Positions 26,620-35,301 of a DNA stretch of 64,000 nt are shown here, piece by piece (positions within the stretch are counted from its first letter, which is position 1; the number at the start of each line of letters is the position of its first letter). The notes beneath the pieces were generated by a model. It had not been told where the DNA came from. It saw only the letters and a list, made by a program, of their open reading frames with translations, and did no database searches. This DNA is from WLND01 sp040398845 (GTDB lineage Bacteria; Actinomycetota; Actinomycetes; S36-B12), in NCBI GenBank assembly GCA_040398845.1, contig JBBATH010000009.1, positions 73,987 through 137,986 of the forward strand, given 5' to 3'. Position numbers and translations under genes: made by a program.

Positions 26620-28541
26620 TCAAGAGTTGGCGAGGACGTAGTAGGACTTCTTGCCCTTCCGCACCCGCACCACGAATGCGTTCGCACGCGTGAAGGTGAG
26701 CGGTGCAAGCGTGATCTGGCCCTTCGAGTTCGACTTCGCACTCCCGAACGACTTCCAGGACGAGCCGACCTTCACCTCGGCCTTCAGCCGCGTCTTTTTC
26801 GGCACGCCGCTCAATCGAAGCTTCGTCGGTTGGTTCACCGTCACCGACACGTTCCTGGCGGCGTTGACCGAGCGAGCCGCCTTCGTCAACGGAGCCAGTC
26901 GGACACCGGGCGGATTCGAGGAGGTCGGCTCGTACACCCCGCCCCCGAGCGAACTGCCGGGCCGAAGGTAGACGAACGCATTGGCGAGCGTGCCCGTCGA
27001 ACCCCCGCAGCTGACGGCGACCGCAACCGCGCCGGTCGTCGCCGATGCTGGAGTGCGCGCGATGATCGTCGTGCTCGAGGAGACGGTGACTCCGGCGGCG
27101 GCGAGCCCTCCGATGGCGACGGTCTCCGAACCGGTGAAGCCGGATCCGTAGATGGCGATTGTCGTGCCGCCGGTCGTCCACCCTGACGACGGTGAAATAG
27201 AGGTCACCCGCGGGACTTCCGGCACCGTGATGGCGAGGGTCTGGGTTGCCGAGGTAAGCCCGGTCGAGGTGAACGTGAGCGTGTACGTGCCTGCGCCACC
27301 GGTAATCGCGAGATTGCTGAATGCGGCGACACCGGCCACTGCTCCGACACTCGCCGTGCCTGAAAGGGCGCCGCCAACGCTGACCGTCGCCGTGACCGTC
27401 GCCGTGCTCGCCATGGTGATGTTGCCCGCAGCGTCCATCACGGACACCCTGGGCTGGGTCGCGAAGACGGCACCGGAGAGCGACGGCGAGGCACTTGTCA
27501 CGATGCCGAGTTTCGACACTGCACCAATCGACGGTGTCACCACCGTCGCAGTGCTCGTCAGTCCCGTCGAGGAAAACGTAAGTGTGTATGCAGTGCCGAC
27601 GGTTCCGGTTACGCCGAGGTTCGTGAAGGTCGCATGGCCGGCGACGGATGTGGCTGTCGTCGTGCCGACAAGGGTCGCACCGCTGCTCACGGTCGCGGTG
27701 ACAACAGCGGTGGAAGCCGTGATTCGACTGCCGCTCGAGTCGACCACGGAGACCGTGGGCTGAGTGGTGAATGCACTACCGCTTGCAAAGCCGACCGGAG
27801 CCGTGGCAAGCGCAAGCGCCGATGCCGCGCCGATGCCGCGCCGATTATCGTGATCGACTGACTCGCCACCGTGAGCGACCCGGACGTGAAGGTGAGCGTA
27901 TAGGTCGAACCCGCGGTTCCGGTGAGGCCAAGGCTCGCGAAGGTAGCAACTCCCGCAACGGCCGCGACCGTGGTCGTGCCGATCTCGACTGCACCAAGGC
28001 TCGCAATCGCCGTGACCGAGGCAGTACTGCTCGTAACCCGACTCCCACCGGCATCACGGATCTCAACCACCGGCTGGGTGGTAAACCCCGCCCCGGAGAC
28101 AGCCCCTGCCGCGTCCGTCGTGATGGCAAGTTTGCTCGCTGATCCGGCGGCGGCGACCGTAACTGCTTGAGTTGCCACATCGTAGGTGCCGGAGAAATAC
28201 GTGACGGTGTAGGTCGCGCCCACGGTTCCGATGATGCCGAGGCCCGAGAAGGTTGCCACGCCCGAGACCGCAGACACGCTGGGCGTGCCGATCAGGGACG
28301 CGCTCCCGCTCACCGTGGCGTACACCGTTGCGGTGGCGGACGTATCAGTCACGCCACTGGAATCTTGCAGGGCCACCACCGGCTGAGTCGTGAATACCGC
28401 CCCAGAGGTAAGGGTCACCGCGGAGGCGGGTGTCGTCAACGTCAGATGATCGACCACCGCCCAAGCGCTCGACATGTATGCGATTCCACCTGCGGCAATG
28501 AGCACCGCAGCAACCGCGCACGCGATCAAGCGCCGACTCAC
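26620..28541 (-). pseudogene. Secreted Ig-like repeat protein split by an 11-bp tandem duplication
   Basis: Starts at GTG 28541 (GGAGG four bases upstream) with a signal peptide (RRLIACAVAAVLIAAGGIAYMSSAWA). About 90-residue Ig/invasin-like repeats follow, each with FTTQP, D(A/S)SG and GVATF.(N/S)LG(I/L).GT.G..YT(L/V)TF landmarks. The first frame runs off after SITIIGAASA and stops at 27687; the second frame resumes mid-repeat and continues to 26620. Removing one copy of the 11-bp duplication at 27821-27842 restores one frame of 636 residues with regular repeat spacing. The C-terminal part has an IPT/TIG-like domain (SISPSSGWTTGGTTIAIYGSGF) and a basic beta-rich end similar to the downstream protein. 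Either a recent lesion or a slippage switch. Confidence 0.8.
27821..27842. repeat. 11-bp tandem duplication causing a frameshift
   Basis: Two perfect copies of gatgccgcgcc (27821-27831 and 27832-27842) followed by gatt. Because 11 is not divisible by three, presence of both copies shifts the secreted Ig-like gene out of frame. Deleting one copy yields the continuous peptide IIGAASALALATAPVGF, which rejoins the repeat pattern. Confidence 0.95.
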
Positions 28542-28681
28542 AAGACCTCCAAGGATACCAGCGCCTGAAACTCCAGCGGCCCCGTTGGCCATACGGGATA
28601 TGAATAATAACCCACGAATCCCGAAACCGGTATCGATCGCCGCAGGACAACTCCCTCAGCGACCGCCGTGCTCCTTGCGGG

Positions 28682-29191
28682 TCAGGGACCCCATGCCTCA
28701 GCGAGCATCACCCTGGTGTCTTGGAGCAGTTGCGGGATGGTCTTCGTCGCCCCAATGATGGGCAAGAAGTTGGTGTCGCCGCCCCAGCGCGGCACCACAT
28801 GCTGGTGCAGATGCCCGGCGATGCCTGCGCCCGCTACCGAGCCCTGGTTCATTCCAATGTTGAACCCTTGGGCGCCCGACACGTTGCGAAGAACCGTCAT
28901 TGCTCGCTGCGTGAACGAGCCGAGTTCGACGACCTCGTCGAGGGTGAGGTCGGGGTAGTCCGCGACGTGGCGAACTGGGCACACCATGAGATGGCCCGAG
29001 TTGTAGGGGAACAGGTTCAGGATCGCAAACACGTGTGTTCCCCGCGCCACGACAAGCGTGTCATCCAAGGGGTCAGACGGCGCCCGGCAGAACGGGCACT
29101 CCTCCCCCGCCTCAGTGTGCTTTGGTCGGCTCTCGCCCTTGAGGTACGACATGCGATGTGGCGTCCAGAGTCGGTCCCATGCTTCGCTCAC
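28682..29191 (-). CDS. HIT-family protein (Ap4A phosphorylase-like)
   Basis: 169 residues from GTG 29191, two bases after the thrS stop. The N-terminal ECPFCRAPSD is a Cys pair typical of actinobacterial AP4A phosphorylases. Central ILNLFPYNSGHLMVCPVRHV and the histidine triad GHLHQHVVPRWGGDTNF follow. It probably cleaves dinucleoside polyphosphates or related nucleotides. thrS-HIT adjacency is conserved across Actinomycetota, but the usual next gene, pgsA, has been displaced here by about 7.5 kb. Confidence 0.94.
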   Translation of the reverse strand: MSEAWDRLWTPHRMSYLKGESRPKHTEAGEECPFCRAPSDPLDDTLVVARGTHVFAILNLFPYNSGHLMVCPVRHVADYPDLTLDEVVELGSFTQRAMTVLRNVSGAQGFNIGMNQGSVAGAGIAGHLHQHVVPRWGGDTNFLPIIGATKTIPQLLQDTRVMLAEAWGP

Positions 29192-29193
29192 GA

Positions 29194-31134
29194 TCAGACC
29201 TGCGCGCGCGAATCGATGGCAGCGATGATCTCAGCGACGGCGTCGTCGATGAGAACACCATTCTTCTGCGTGCCATCGCGGTAGCGGAACGAGACAGCAC
29301 CAGCCGCAACGTCCTCGTCTCCCGCAATGAGCATGAATGGCACCTTGCTCTTCTGCGCCGTGCGGATCTTCTTCTGCATCCGGTCGTCCGAAGCGTCGAT
29401 CTCGATCCTCACCCCACGGTCGCGTAACCGGCCGGCGACCTGCTCAAGGTAGGGATTGTGCTCGTCGGTGATCGGGATACCGATGACCTGCACGGGGGCG
29501 AGCCAAGGAGGGAATGCACCCGCGTAGTGCTCGAGCAGCACAGCAAAGAAACGCTCGATCGAGCCAAACAGCGCGCGGTGAATCATGATCGGGCGCTGAC
29601 GGGTGCCGTCGCCCGACTGGTACTCTAGGTCGAAGCGTTGCGGCAACTGGAAGTCAACCTGAATCGTCGACATCTGCCAGGTACGTCCGATGGCATCCTT
29701 GGCTTGGACCGAGACCTTGGGGCCATAGAAGGCCGCACCGCCCTCATCAAGCACGAGTTCGAGGCCTTGCTTCTCGGCCGCGAGTCGCAACGCCTCGGTT
29801 GCTTCCGCCCACTCCTCATCTGTGCCGACACTCTTGATGGGGTCGCGGGTGGAGAGCTCAAGGTAGAAGTCCTCAAGTCCGTAGTCGCGAAGGAGGTTGA
29901 GGACGAACGTGAGCAGGCGGTCGAGCTCGTCGCCCATCTGCTCCTTCGTGCAGTAGATGTGGGCATCATCTTGGGTGAACCCGCGAGCTCGAGTGAGCCC
30001 CTGGACGACACCGGATTTCTCGTAGCGGTAGACGGTGCCGAACTCGAACAGCCGCATTGGCAGTTCGCGGTACGACCGGCCCCGCGCCGAGTAGATGAGA
30101 TTATGCATCGGGCAGTTCATCGGCTTCAGGTAGTAGTCGACCCCCTGCTTTCGCACATGACCTTCGGCGTCGATCTCGGCGTCGAGATGCATCGGCGGAT
30201 ACATGCCCTCGGCGTACCACTGCAGGTGGCCCGACTGCTCAAAGAGGGCGCCCTTGGTGATGTGCGGGGTGTTGACGAACTCGTAGCCACCCTCCTCGTG
30301 CCGACGGCGCGAGTAGGCCTCCATCACCCGGCGCACCACCCCGCCCTTCGGGTGGAAGACCGCAAGCCCCGACCCGATCTGCTCGGGGAACGAGAAGAGA
30401 TCGAGTTCGGCGCCGAGTCGTCGATGGTCGCGGCGCTCGGCCTCCTCGAGGAAGGTGAGGTGCGCCTTGAGCTCGTCCTTGCTGGGCCAGCAGGTGCCAT
30501 AAATCCGTTGCAGTGATTCGTTTTTCTGGTCACCTAGCCAGTAAGCCGCCGCCGTCCTCATGAGCTTGAAGGCATTCGGGACGATGTATCGGGTGTCGGG
30601 CACATGCGGCCCCCGGCATAGGTCGCCCCAGCAGCGCTCGCCGGTCTTGGAGTCGATGTTGTCGTAGATGGTGAGCTCAGCTCCGCCCACCTCCATGACA
30701 TCGGCTCCGCCTTCACTGCCGATGAGTCGGAGCTTGAATGGTTCGTCGCGCAATTCAATTGCCGCCGGACCCTCCTCGACAACCCTTCGCGAGAACCGCT
30801 GCCCGGATTTCACAATCGCGACCATTCGCTTCTCAAGCACCTCGAGATCGCCAGGGGTGAACGGTAGCGCGACATCGAAGTCGTAGTAGAAGCCGTCCTT
30901 GATCGGTGGCCCGATACCGAGCTTGGCCTCGGGGAAGGTGTCCTGAACCGCTTGGGCCAGCACGTGAGCGGTCGAGTGGCGCACCACCGCGAGACCCTCC
31001 GGACTGTGCACCGAGACCGCCTCGACGACATCGGTGTCGGAGACCACGGACGAGAGATCGCGTAGTTCACCGTTAATGCGCGCCACGACAACGGACTTGT
31101 CGCCGCCCACTAGGTCGAAGGCAGTAGTGGGCAC
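29194..31134 (-). CDS. thrS: Threonyl-tRNA synthetase
   Basis: 646-residue class II synthetase. Domain order: TGS-like N-terminus, editing domain (VRHSTAHVLAQAVQDTFPEA with the metal-binding HxxxH), catalytic core with the zinc Cys in YYLKPMNCPMHNLIYS, motif 2 YRYEKSGVVQGLTRARGFTQ, motif 3 in PIMIHRALFGSIERFF, and the anticodon-binding domain. GTG 31134 follows AAGGAG with a 6-bp spacer. I saw no T-box in the short leader before tRNA-Val. Confidence 0.98.
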   Translation of the reverse strand: MPTTAFDLVGGDKSVVVARINGELRDLSSVVSDTDVVEAVSVHSPEGLAVVRHSTAHVLAQAVQDTFPEAKLGIGPPIKDGFYYDFDVALPFTPGDLEVLEKRMVAIVKSGQRFSRRVVEEGPAAIELRDEPFKLRLIGSEGGADVMEVGGAELTIYDNIDSKTGERCWGDLCRGPHVPDTRYIVPNAFKLMRTAAAYWLGDQKNESLQRIYGTCWPSKDELKAHLTFLEEAERRDHRRLGAELDLFSFPEQIGSGLAVFHPKGGVVRRVMEAYSRRRHEEGGYEFVNTPHITKGALFEQSGHLQWYAEGMYPPMHLDAEIDAEGHVRKQGVDYYLKPMNCPMHNLIYSARGRSYRELPMRLFEFGTVYRYEKSGVVQGLTRARGFTQDDAHIYCTKEQMGDELDRLLTFVLNLLRDYGLEDFYLELSTRDPIKSVGTDEEWAEATEALRLAAEKQGLELVLDEGGAAFYGPKVSVQAKDAIGRTWQMSTIQVDFQLPQRFDLEYQSGDGTRQRPIMIHRALFGSIERFFAVLLEHYAGAFPPWLAPVQVIGIPITDEHNPYLEQVAGRLRDRGVRIEIDASDDRMQKKIRTAQKSKVPFMLIAGDEDVAAGAVSFRYRDGTQKNGVLIDDAVAEIIAAIDSRAQV

Positions 31135-31204
31135 CGGAGTCTCCTTGTTTTGATCTCGTGACAGCGACCCTCACACCTCAGGAAGGTCGTTGTCCTCGTT
31201 CCGG

Positions 31205-31277
<73 letters not shown>

Positions 31278-31433
31278 GGAAGCCCAACCTTACCCCAGCA
31301 TCGAATCATTCATATTTGGACCACCCGCGGGGGGCCATGAGACGCACTCCTCCTGGTTTGCCGCACTGAATGCAGCGCTTTTCGGTGATCTGAAGCTACC
31401 GTTAACTCATCTACCATCCCAAGGAGATCAAAC

Positions 31434-32948
31434 ATGCGCAATAACCGCCGCTTCGTCGGCACCCTCGCCCGGGCGACCACTGCCTCGGCCCTCCTGCTTG
31501 GATCCATCGCAATTGCCGCGGCCCCAGCCAATGCAACGAGCGCATCGGGCCTCGCCAATGGCTACGTGGGCGTGACACAGTCCATCGCCGTCGCGGATTT
31601 CTGCCCCAGCGGAAACGTCCAGCTTCAGGCAACGGTGAATGGCAACGTCATCACCTCACCTTCCGCCTCCTCCGATGGAAACGGAAATGCCACCATCCTG
31701 TGGACTCCAGCGAGCGTCGGCTCCGTCACCAATGCTCAGGTGCAGTCGTCACTTATCGGATCCGCCTGCGGCACCATCCCCCTGCCCAACGTCGCAATTT
31801 CTCAGGTAGGAACAAACTCCGTTCTTTCCGCACCCAACTCGGTCACCGTCGGTGTTGCCACCCAGATCACTGTGACGGTTCAGTCGCAGTCGCGTAGCGT
31901 TTACGCGCCAACCGGCAGCGTTGTCGTGAAAGACGCCAATGGCGCCACCGTCACGACGATGGGTCTGACCCCCAACGCTGGAGGCGGCTCCTCGTACGCC
32001 TATTGGCGCTGGACTCCCAACACCTCGGGAAGCTTCACCTTCCAATCGACGTACTCGGGAGATTCGAACGCGCTCGCCTCGACCTCAGCCCAAGACGTCG
32101 TGATAGCAACCACGAGCGGGGTGCCGATCGCACTCAGTCTCCCACCGACAATGACCGTTGGGGTCCCAACGACTCTCCAGGCGAATGTCTATCCGGCGAA
32201 CGTCCAAGGCTCGGTGGGTTTCACCCTGAACGGGGCTCCGATCAGCGCGTCCATCCCGATCGTCAATGGCGTTGCGAAGTACCAATGGACCCCGACCGTC
32301 GCTGGAAACGTGACGATCGGTGCGAACTACACGACCAACGGCGGTGGCACCGGCTCAACGAGCAACCCTGTGACCATCATCGCTGGGCCGGTCTCGACCG
32401 ACGTCATCACACTGACCCAGCCGGGCTTCGGCACGTGGGCGCCAAACGGCACCTACACGGTGAGTAACGGCACGACGATCAACTTCACGGCATCAACCCT
32501 CTCCGGGGCGGCAGTCACGCTCTCAGAAACCGGGCCGTGCCAGGTGTCGGGCCTCACACTCGTCGTCGATGCATCGAACGCGACCTGCAACATCGTCGCG
32601 AGCAGCCCCGGCGGCAACGGCTACGCGCCGGCGAGGTACAGCTACACCGTGTCGACCGGTCTCGGCCAGCAGACCGCAATCCTCGCAGCGCCGCAGTCGG
32701 GCCGCGTCAACGTAGGTAAGACCCTCACGTTGGAATCCCCGCAGCAGGGAGACACCAACGCCGGTCAGAACATCGTGTGGCGGATCACCAAGGGCAAGGG
32801 CAGCATCTGCACCCTCGGCTTCCCCTCAAGCGGGGCTGTCACCCTGAAAATCAAAAAGCGGGGGCAGTGCAATGCCCGCGGCGATGCACCGGGCGTGCCG
32901 AACGTCTGGGCGCCCTACGTCGTCACCCGCTCGTATCAGGGCAAGTAA
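31434..32948 (+). CDS. Secreted Ig-like repeat protein
   Basis: 504 residues from ATG 31434, behind AAGGAG. A clear signal peptide with basic start (RNNRRFVGTLARATTASALLLGSIAIAAAPANA) is followed by Ig/Big_3-like units. Each pairs a GV.T.I.V.V stretch with a closing YW/KY(R/Q)WTP motif (YAYWRWTPNTSGSFTFQSTY; AKYQWTPTVAGNVTIGANY). The C-terminal domain has several Cys (GPCQVSGLTLVVDASNATC; CTLGFPSSG; RGQCNARG) and ends in a basic segment. No wall-sorting signal is seen. It resembles the interrupted proteins at 23-28 kb in style, but its frame is intact. Function unknown; adhesive or envelope role is an inference. Confidence 0.85.
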   Translation: MRNNRRFVGTLARATTASALLLGSIAIAAAPANATSASGLANGYVGVTQSIAVADFCPSGNVQLQATVNGNVITSPSASSDGNGNATILWTPASVGSVTNAQVQSSLIGSACGTIPLPNVAISQVGTNSVLSAPNSVTVGVATQITVTVQSQSRSVYAPTGSVVVKDANGATVTTMGLTPNAGGGSSYAYWRWTPNTSGSFTFQSTYSGDSNALASTSAQDVVIATTSGVPIALSLPPTMTVGVPTTLQANVYPANVQGSVGFTLNGAPISASIPIVNGVAKYQWTPTVAGNVTIGANYTTNGGGTGSTSNPVTIIAGPVSTDVITLTQPGFGTWAPNGTYTVSNGTTINFTASTLSGAAVTLSETGPCQVSGLTLVVDASNATCNIVASSPGGNGYAPARYSYTVSTGLGQQTAILAAPQSGRVNVGKTLTLESPQQGDTNAGQNIVWRITKGKGSICTLGFPSSGAVTLKIKKRGQCNARGDAPGVPNVWAPYVVTRSYQGK

Positions 32949-32960
32949 CCCCTGACCGAG

Positions 32961-33003
32961 CAGTGGACCCCCTGCCTTGGCAGGGGGTCCACTGTCATGT
33001 TTG
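32961..33003 (+). terminator. Strong hairpin terminator after the secreted Ig-like gene
   Basis: A perfect 16-bp inverted repeat with a 2-base spacer (CAGTGGACCCCCTGCC / GGCAGGGGGTCCACTG, 32961-32994) starts 12 bp after the stop and is followed by a weak T-rich tail. It could serve in both directions, because pabC ends 24 bp beyond on the other strand. Confidence 0.85.
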
Positions 33004-33018
33004 CTGCGCTATGAGCAT

Positions 33019-33858
33019 TCACGGATCGTCATTGACAGCCGATTTGGCAATGAACTCCTCGCGCAATCGCGATGAGATCGGCCCCGGCTCACCCCAGGTC
33101 CGCTCGTCGATTCGGATGACCGGGTGAACATCGCGAGTCGATGAGGTAAGGAATATCTCGTCAGCGGCAAACAGGGCCCCGTAGGGCACGGTCTCCTCGA
33201 CCGCACCAAACCAGTCGATGACGAGCTCCCGCGTGATCCCAGCGAGGCATCCACTTGAGATAGGCGGGGTCAGCACCCGGCCCTCGATGACCACGAAGAC
33301 GTTCGTGCCGGTGCCCTCGCACAGCTCCTCTCGCGTGTTCGCCATCACTGCCTCGCTCGCTCCCACGTCGTGCGCGTATCGCAGCGCGACGACGTTTTCT
33401 GCATAGGAGGTGCTCTTCACGCCGGTAATCGGTGATCTTTCATTGCGAACCCAAGGCACGGTCGAGCATGTCGTTGCATCCGGCCAGGCGAGGCTCTTCG
33501 CCATTGCGACGACAAGGGTGGGCGACGCGGTACCGCGATCACTCCCCAGTGGGGCCTCGCCCGCGGTGTAGGTGATCCGCAGCCTCCCGAGACTGCCGAT
33601 GATCGGTGCATTCGCGAAGATCACCTCACCCACCGCATCACGGACCACCCCCTCATCGGGCGCCTGCAGGCCCAGGGCGGCCGCTGAGCGGGCCAGGCGC
33701 CGCAGATGCCTCGTCAGTGCAAACGGCCGTCCGTGCGCCACCTTGAGCGTCTCGAACACTCCATCGGCAACCGTGAATCCGTGATCGAGCACGCTCACGA
33801 GCGCCTCGTCAACGGGCACGAGACTGCCGATCTCCTGATCCCCCAGCCAGATCATCAT
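33019..33858 (-). CDS. pabC: Class IV aminotransferase, probable aminodeoxychorismate lyase
   Basis: 279-residue fold-type IV PLP protein. The PLP lysine is in ITGVKSTSYAENV. EELCEGTGTNVFVV and PPISSGCLAGITRE are family signatures, and DHGFTVADGVFETLKV lies at the N-terminus. It overlaps pabB by 4 bp, so it most likely releases pyruvate from aminodeoxychorismate to give p-aminobenzoate for folate. A branched-chain or D-amino-acid transaminase is the main alternative by sequence alone. Confidence 0.9.
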   Translation of the reverse strand: MMIWLGDQEIGSLVPVDEALVSVLDHGFTVADGVFETLKVAHGRPFALTRHLRRLARSAAALGLQAPDEGVVRDAVGEVIFANAPIIGSLGRLRITYTAGEAPLGSDRGTASPTLVVAMAKSLAWPDATTCSTVPWVRNERSPITGVKSTSYAENVVALRYAHDVGASEAVMANTREELCEGTGTNVFVVIEGRVLTPPISSGCLAGITRELVIDWFGAVEETVPYGALFAADEIFLTSSTRDVHPVIRIDERTWGEPGPISSRLREEFIAKSAVNDDP

Positions 33859-34883
33859 GGGGGCTCACCCTGCCAGATTCCTGATGTGAGCGACATGAGC
33901 CGGTAAGCCTTCAGCTCCGTCTCCCGCCACTCAGCAGCAGGATCCGAGCCCCACGTAATGCCCGCCCCTGTGCCGAAGAGCAGGTCAGTGCCCTCAAGCC
34001 AGAAGGTTCGAATCGTTACCGCGAGACTGGCCGTTCGCGCATCGGCATCGACCCACCCGAAGCCGCCGCAGTAGGGACCACGTGAAGCCGTCTCGAGTTC
34101 TGCGATGAGCCGAAGGGCGCTCGACTTTGGCGCTCCCGTGACCGAGCCCGGCGGAAAGGTCGCGTCGATGACCTTCGACCACCCGGTGCCGGCCACCAGC
34201 TCACCGACGACATCGGAGACAAGATGCACGAGCCCCGGGTGTCGCTCAAGACGCAGGAGCGCAGGAACTGTGACCGACCCTGTCACGCAGATTCTCGACA
34301 GGTCGTTGCGCATGAGGTCGACAATCATGACGTTCTCTGCCTCGTCCTTCGGGAGCAGGTCCGCTGCGGTCCGGCCTGTGCCCTTGATCGGACCCGACTT
34401 CATGGTGTTGCCGATCCTCTCGAGGAACAGCTCAGGGCTTGCCGACGCCAGGTGCAGACCGATCGACGGGACTCGCAGGAATCCACCGTACGGCGCCGGA
34501 TTTCCCTGTTGCAGCAGGGTGAACAAAGCCGCAACATCCTGTTGCTGCGGATCTGGCATCGGAGCTCGCATCACCCTGCAGATGTTTGCTTGGTACACCT
34601 CCCCGCGTTCGATCTCGACGCGCGTTCTCGCAACAGCGTCCCGATACTGCTCTGCGTTCATCGATGACATCCATGAACTCACCGCCGGGCCCGACCACCT
34701 ACCAATGGACGATTCAGTCGCAAGACCTTGGGACCAATGCCGGAAACGAACGCAGGTAGGTGGCCCGTCGTACGGAAGCACCACCGCCCATCGGCCCGAT
34801 GTGTCGAGCGCCGCAACGTCCGAGGTCACATCTTCGACCCCCCACGCCCACTGACCGCCGAGGTAGGCGAGGGCATCATCCAC
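33855..34883 (-). CDS. pabB: Aminodeoxychorismate synthase component I (chorismate-binding)
   Basis: 342 residues, a short form lacking most of the N-terminal domain of TrpE/PabB. The chorismate-binding domain is complete. It has EVYQANICRVM, the PabB-type PIKGTGR lysine motif, LMRNDLSRICVTGSV, FPPGSVTGAPKSSALRLI and the terminal FGTGAGITWGSDPAAEW. PIKGT rather than PIAGT supports PabB over TrpE. The start is GTG 34883. No pabA glutaminase is in the window. It is divergent from tRNA-Gly across 113 bp with no gene. Confidence 0.92.
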   Translation of the reverse strand: MDDALAYLGGQWAWGVEDVTSDVAALDTSGRWAVVLPYDGPPTCVRFRHWSQGLATESSIGRWSGPAVSSWMSSMNAEQYRDAVARTRVEIERGEVYQANICRVMRAPMPDPQQQDVAALFTLLQQGNPAPYGGFLRVPSIGLHLASASPELFLERIGNTMKSGPIKGTGRTAADLLPKDEAENVMIVDLMRNDLSRICVTGSVTVPALLRLERHPGLVHLVSDVVGELVAGTGWSKVIDATFPPGSVTGAPKSSALRLIAELETASRGPYCGGFGWVDADARTASLAVTIRTFWLEGTDLLFGTGAGITWGSDPAAEWRETELKAYRLMSLTSGIWQGEPP

Positions 34884-34996
34884 GGTGCAATCATGCCTCG
34901 AAACGCACGAACAGGTCCCCGCGCTCGCGGTGGACCCACCTCGTCAGATACTGTTCCGTCTGGAACCACTTGGGTCTCTTGGCCCGAATGGAACAT

Positions 34997-35069
34997 GCGG
35001 ACGTAGCGCAGCTGGTAGCGCATCACCTTGCCAAGGTGAGGGTCGCGGGTTCGAATCCCGTCGTCCGCT
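34997..35069 (+). tRNA. tRNA-Gly (anticodon GCC)
   Basis: Cloverleaf with acceptor GCGGACG / CGTCCGC and discriminator T. Anticodon stem TCACC/GGTGA surrounds loop TTGCCAA, anticodon GCC. The T-arm is GCGGGTTCGAATCCCGT. Confidence 0.96.
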
Positions 35070-35112
35070 CGCATAATCGACCAGGTGCGGGCAATTGAGC
35101 GCACTGGTCCAC

Positions 35113-35183
35113 GGTGGAGTGACCGAGAGGCGAGGTAGCGGCCTGCAAAGCCGCGTACACGGGTTCAAATCCCGTCTCCACCT
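35113..35183 (+). tRNA. tRNA-Cys (anticodon GCA)
   Basis: Acceptor GGTGGAG / CTCCACC with discriminator T. Anticodon stem GCGGC/GCCGC holds loop CTGCAAA, anticodon GCA. It follows tRNA-Gly by 43 bp, a frequent actinobacterial pairing. The next 118 bp to the FUSC gene hold nothing I can support. Confidence 0.96.
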
Positions 35184-35301
35184 CAATCGCCAGTGAAGAA
35201 GCAGATGGCACGGGTTGTCAACCACTCGGCGTCGCCTGCGGAGCTCAACGAGCAGACCACGCCGGCTGCGGACGCTCGCCGACCGGAATCAATAGCGAGA
35301 C

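Noticed and set aside
27687..28592. Treating the 5' part of the Ig-repeat gene as a complete 301-residue protein
   Set aside because: Its last 45 residues are an Arg/Leu/Pro-rich out-of-frame tail, while the repeat sequence continues in the other frame after the 11-bp duplication.
31135..31204. T-box leader ahead of thrS
   Set aside because: Only about 70 bp to tRNA-Val and no specifier or antiterminator features.
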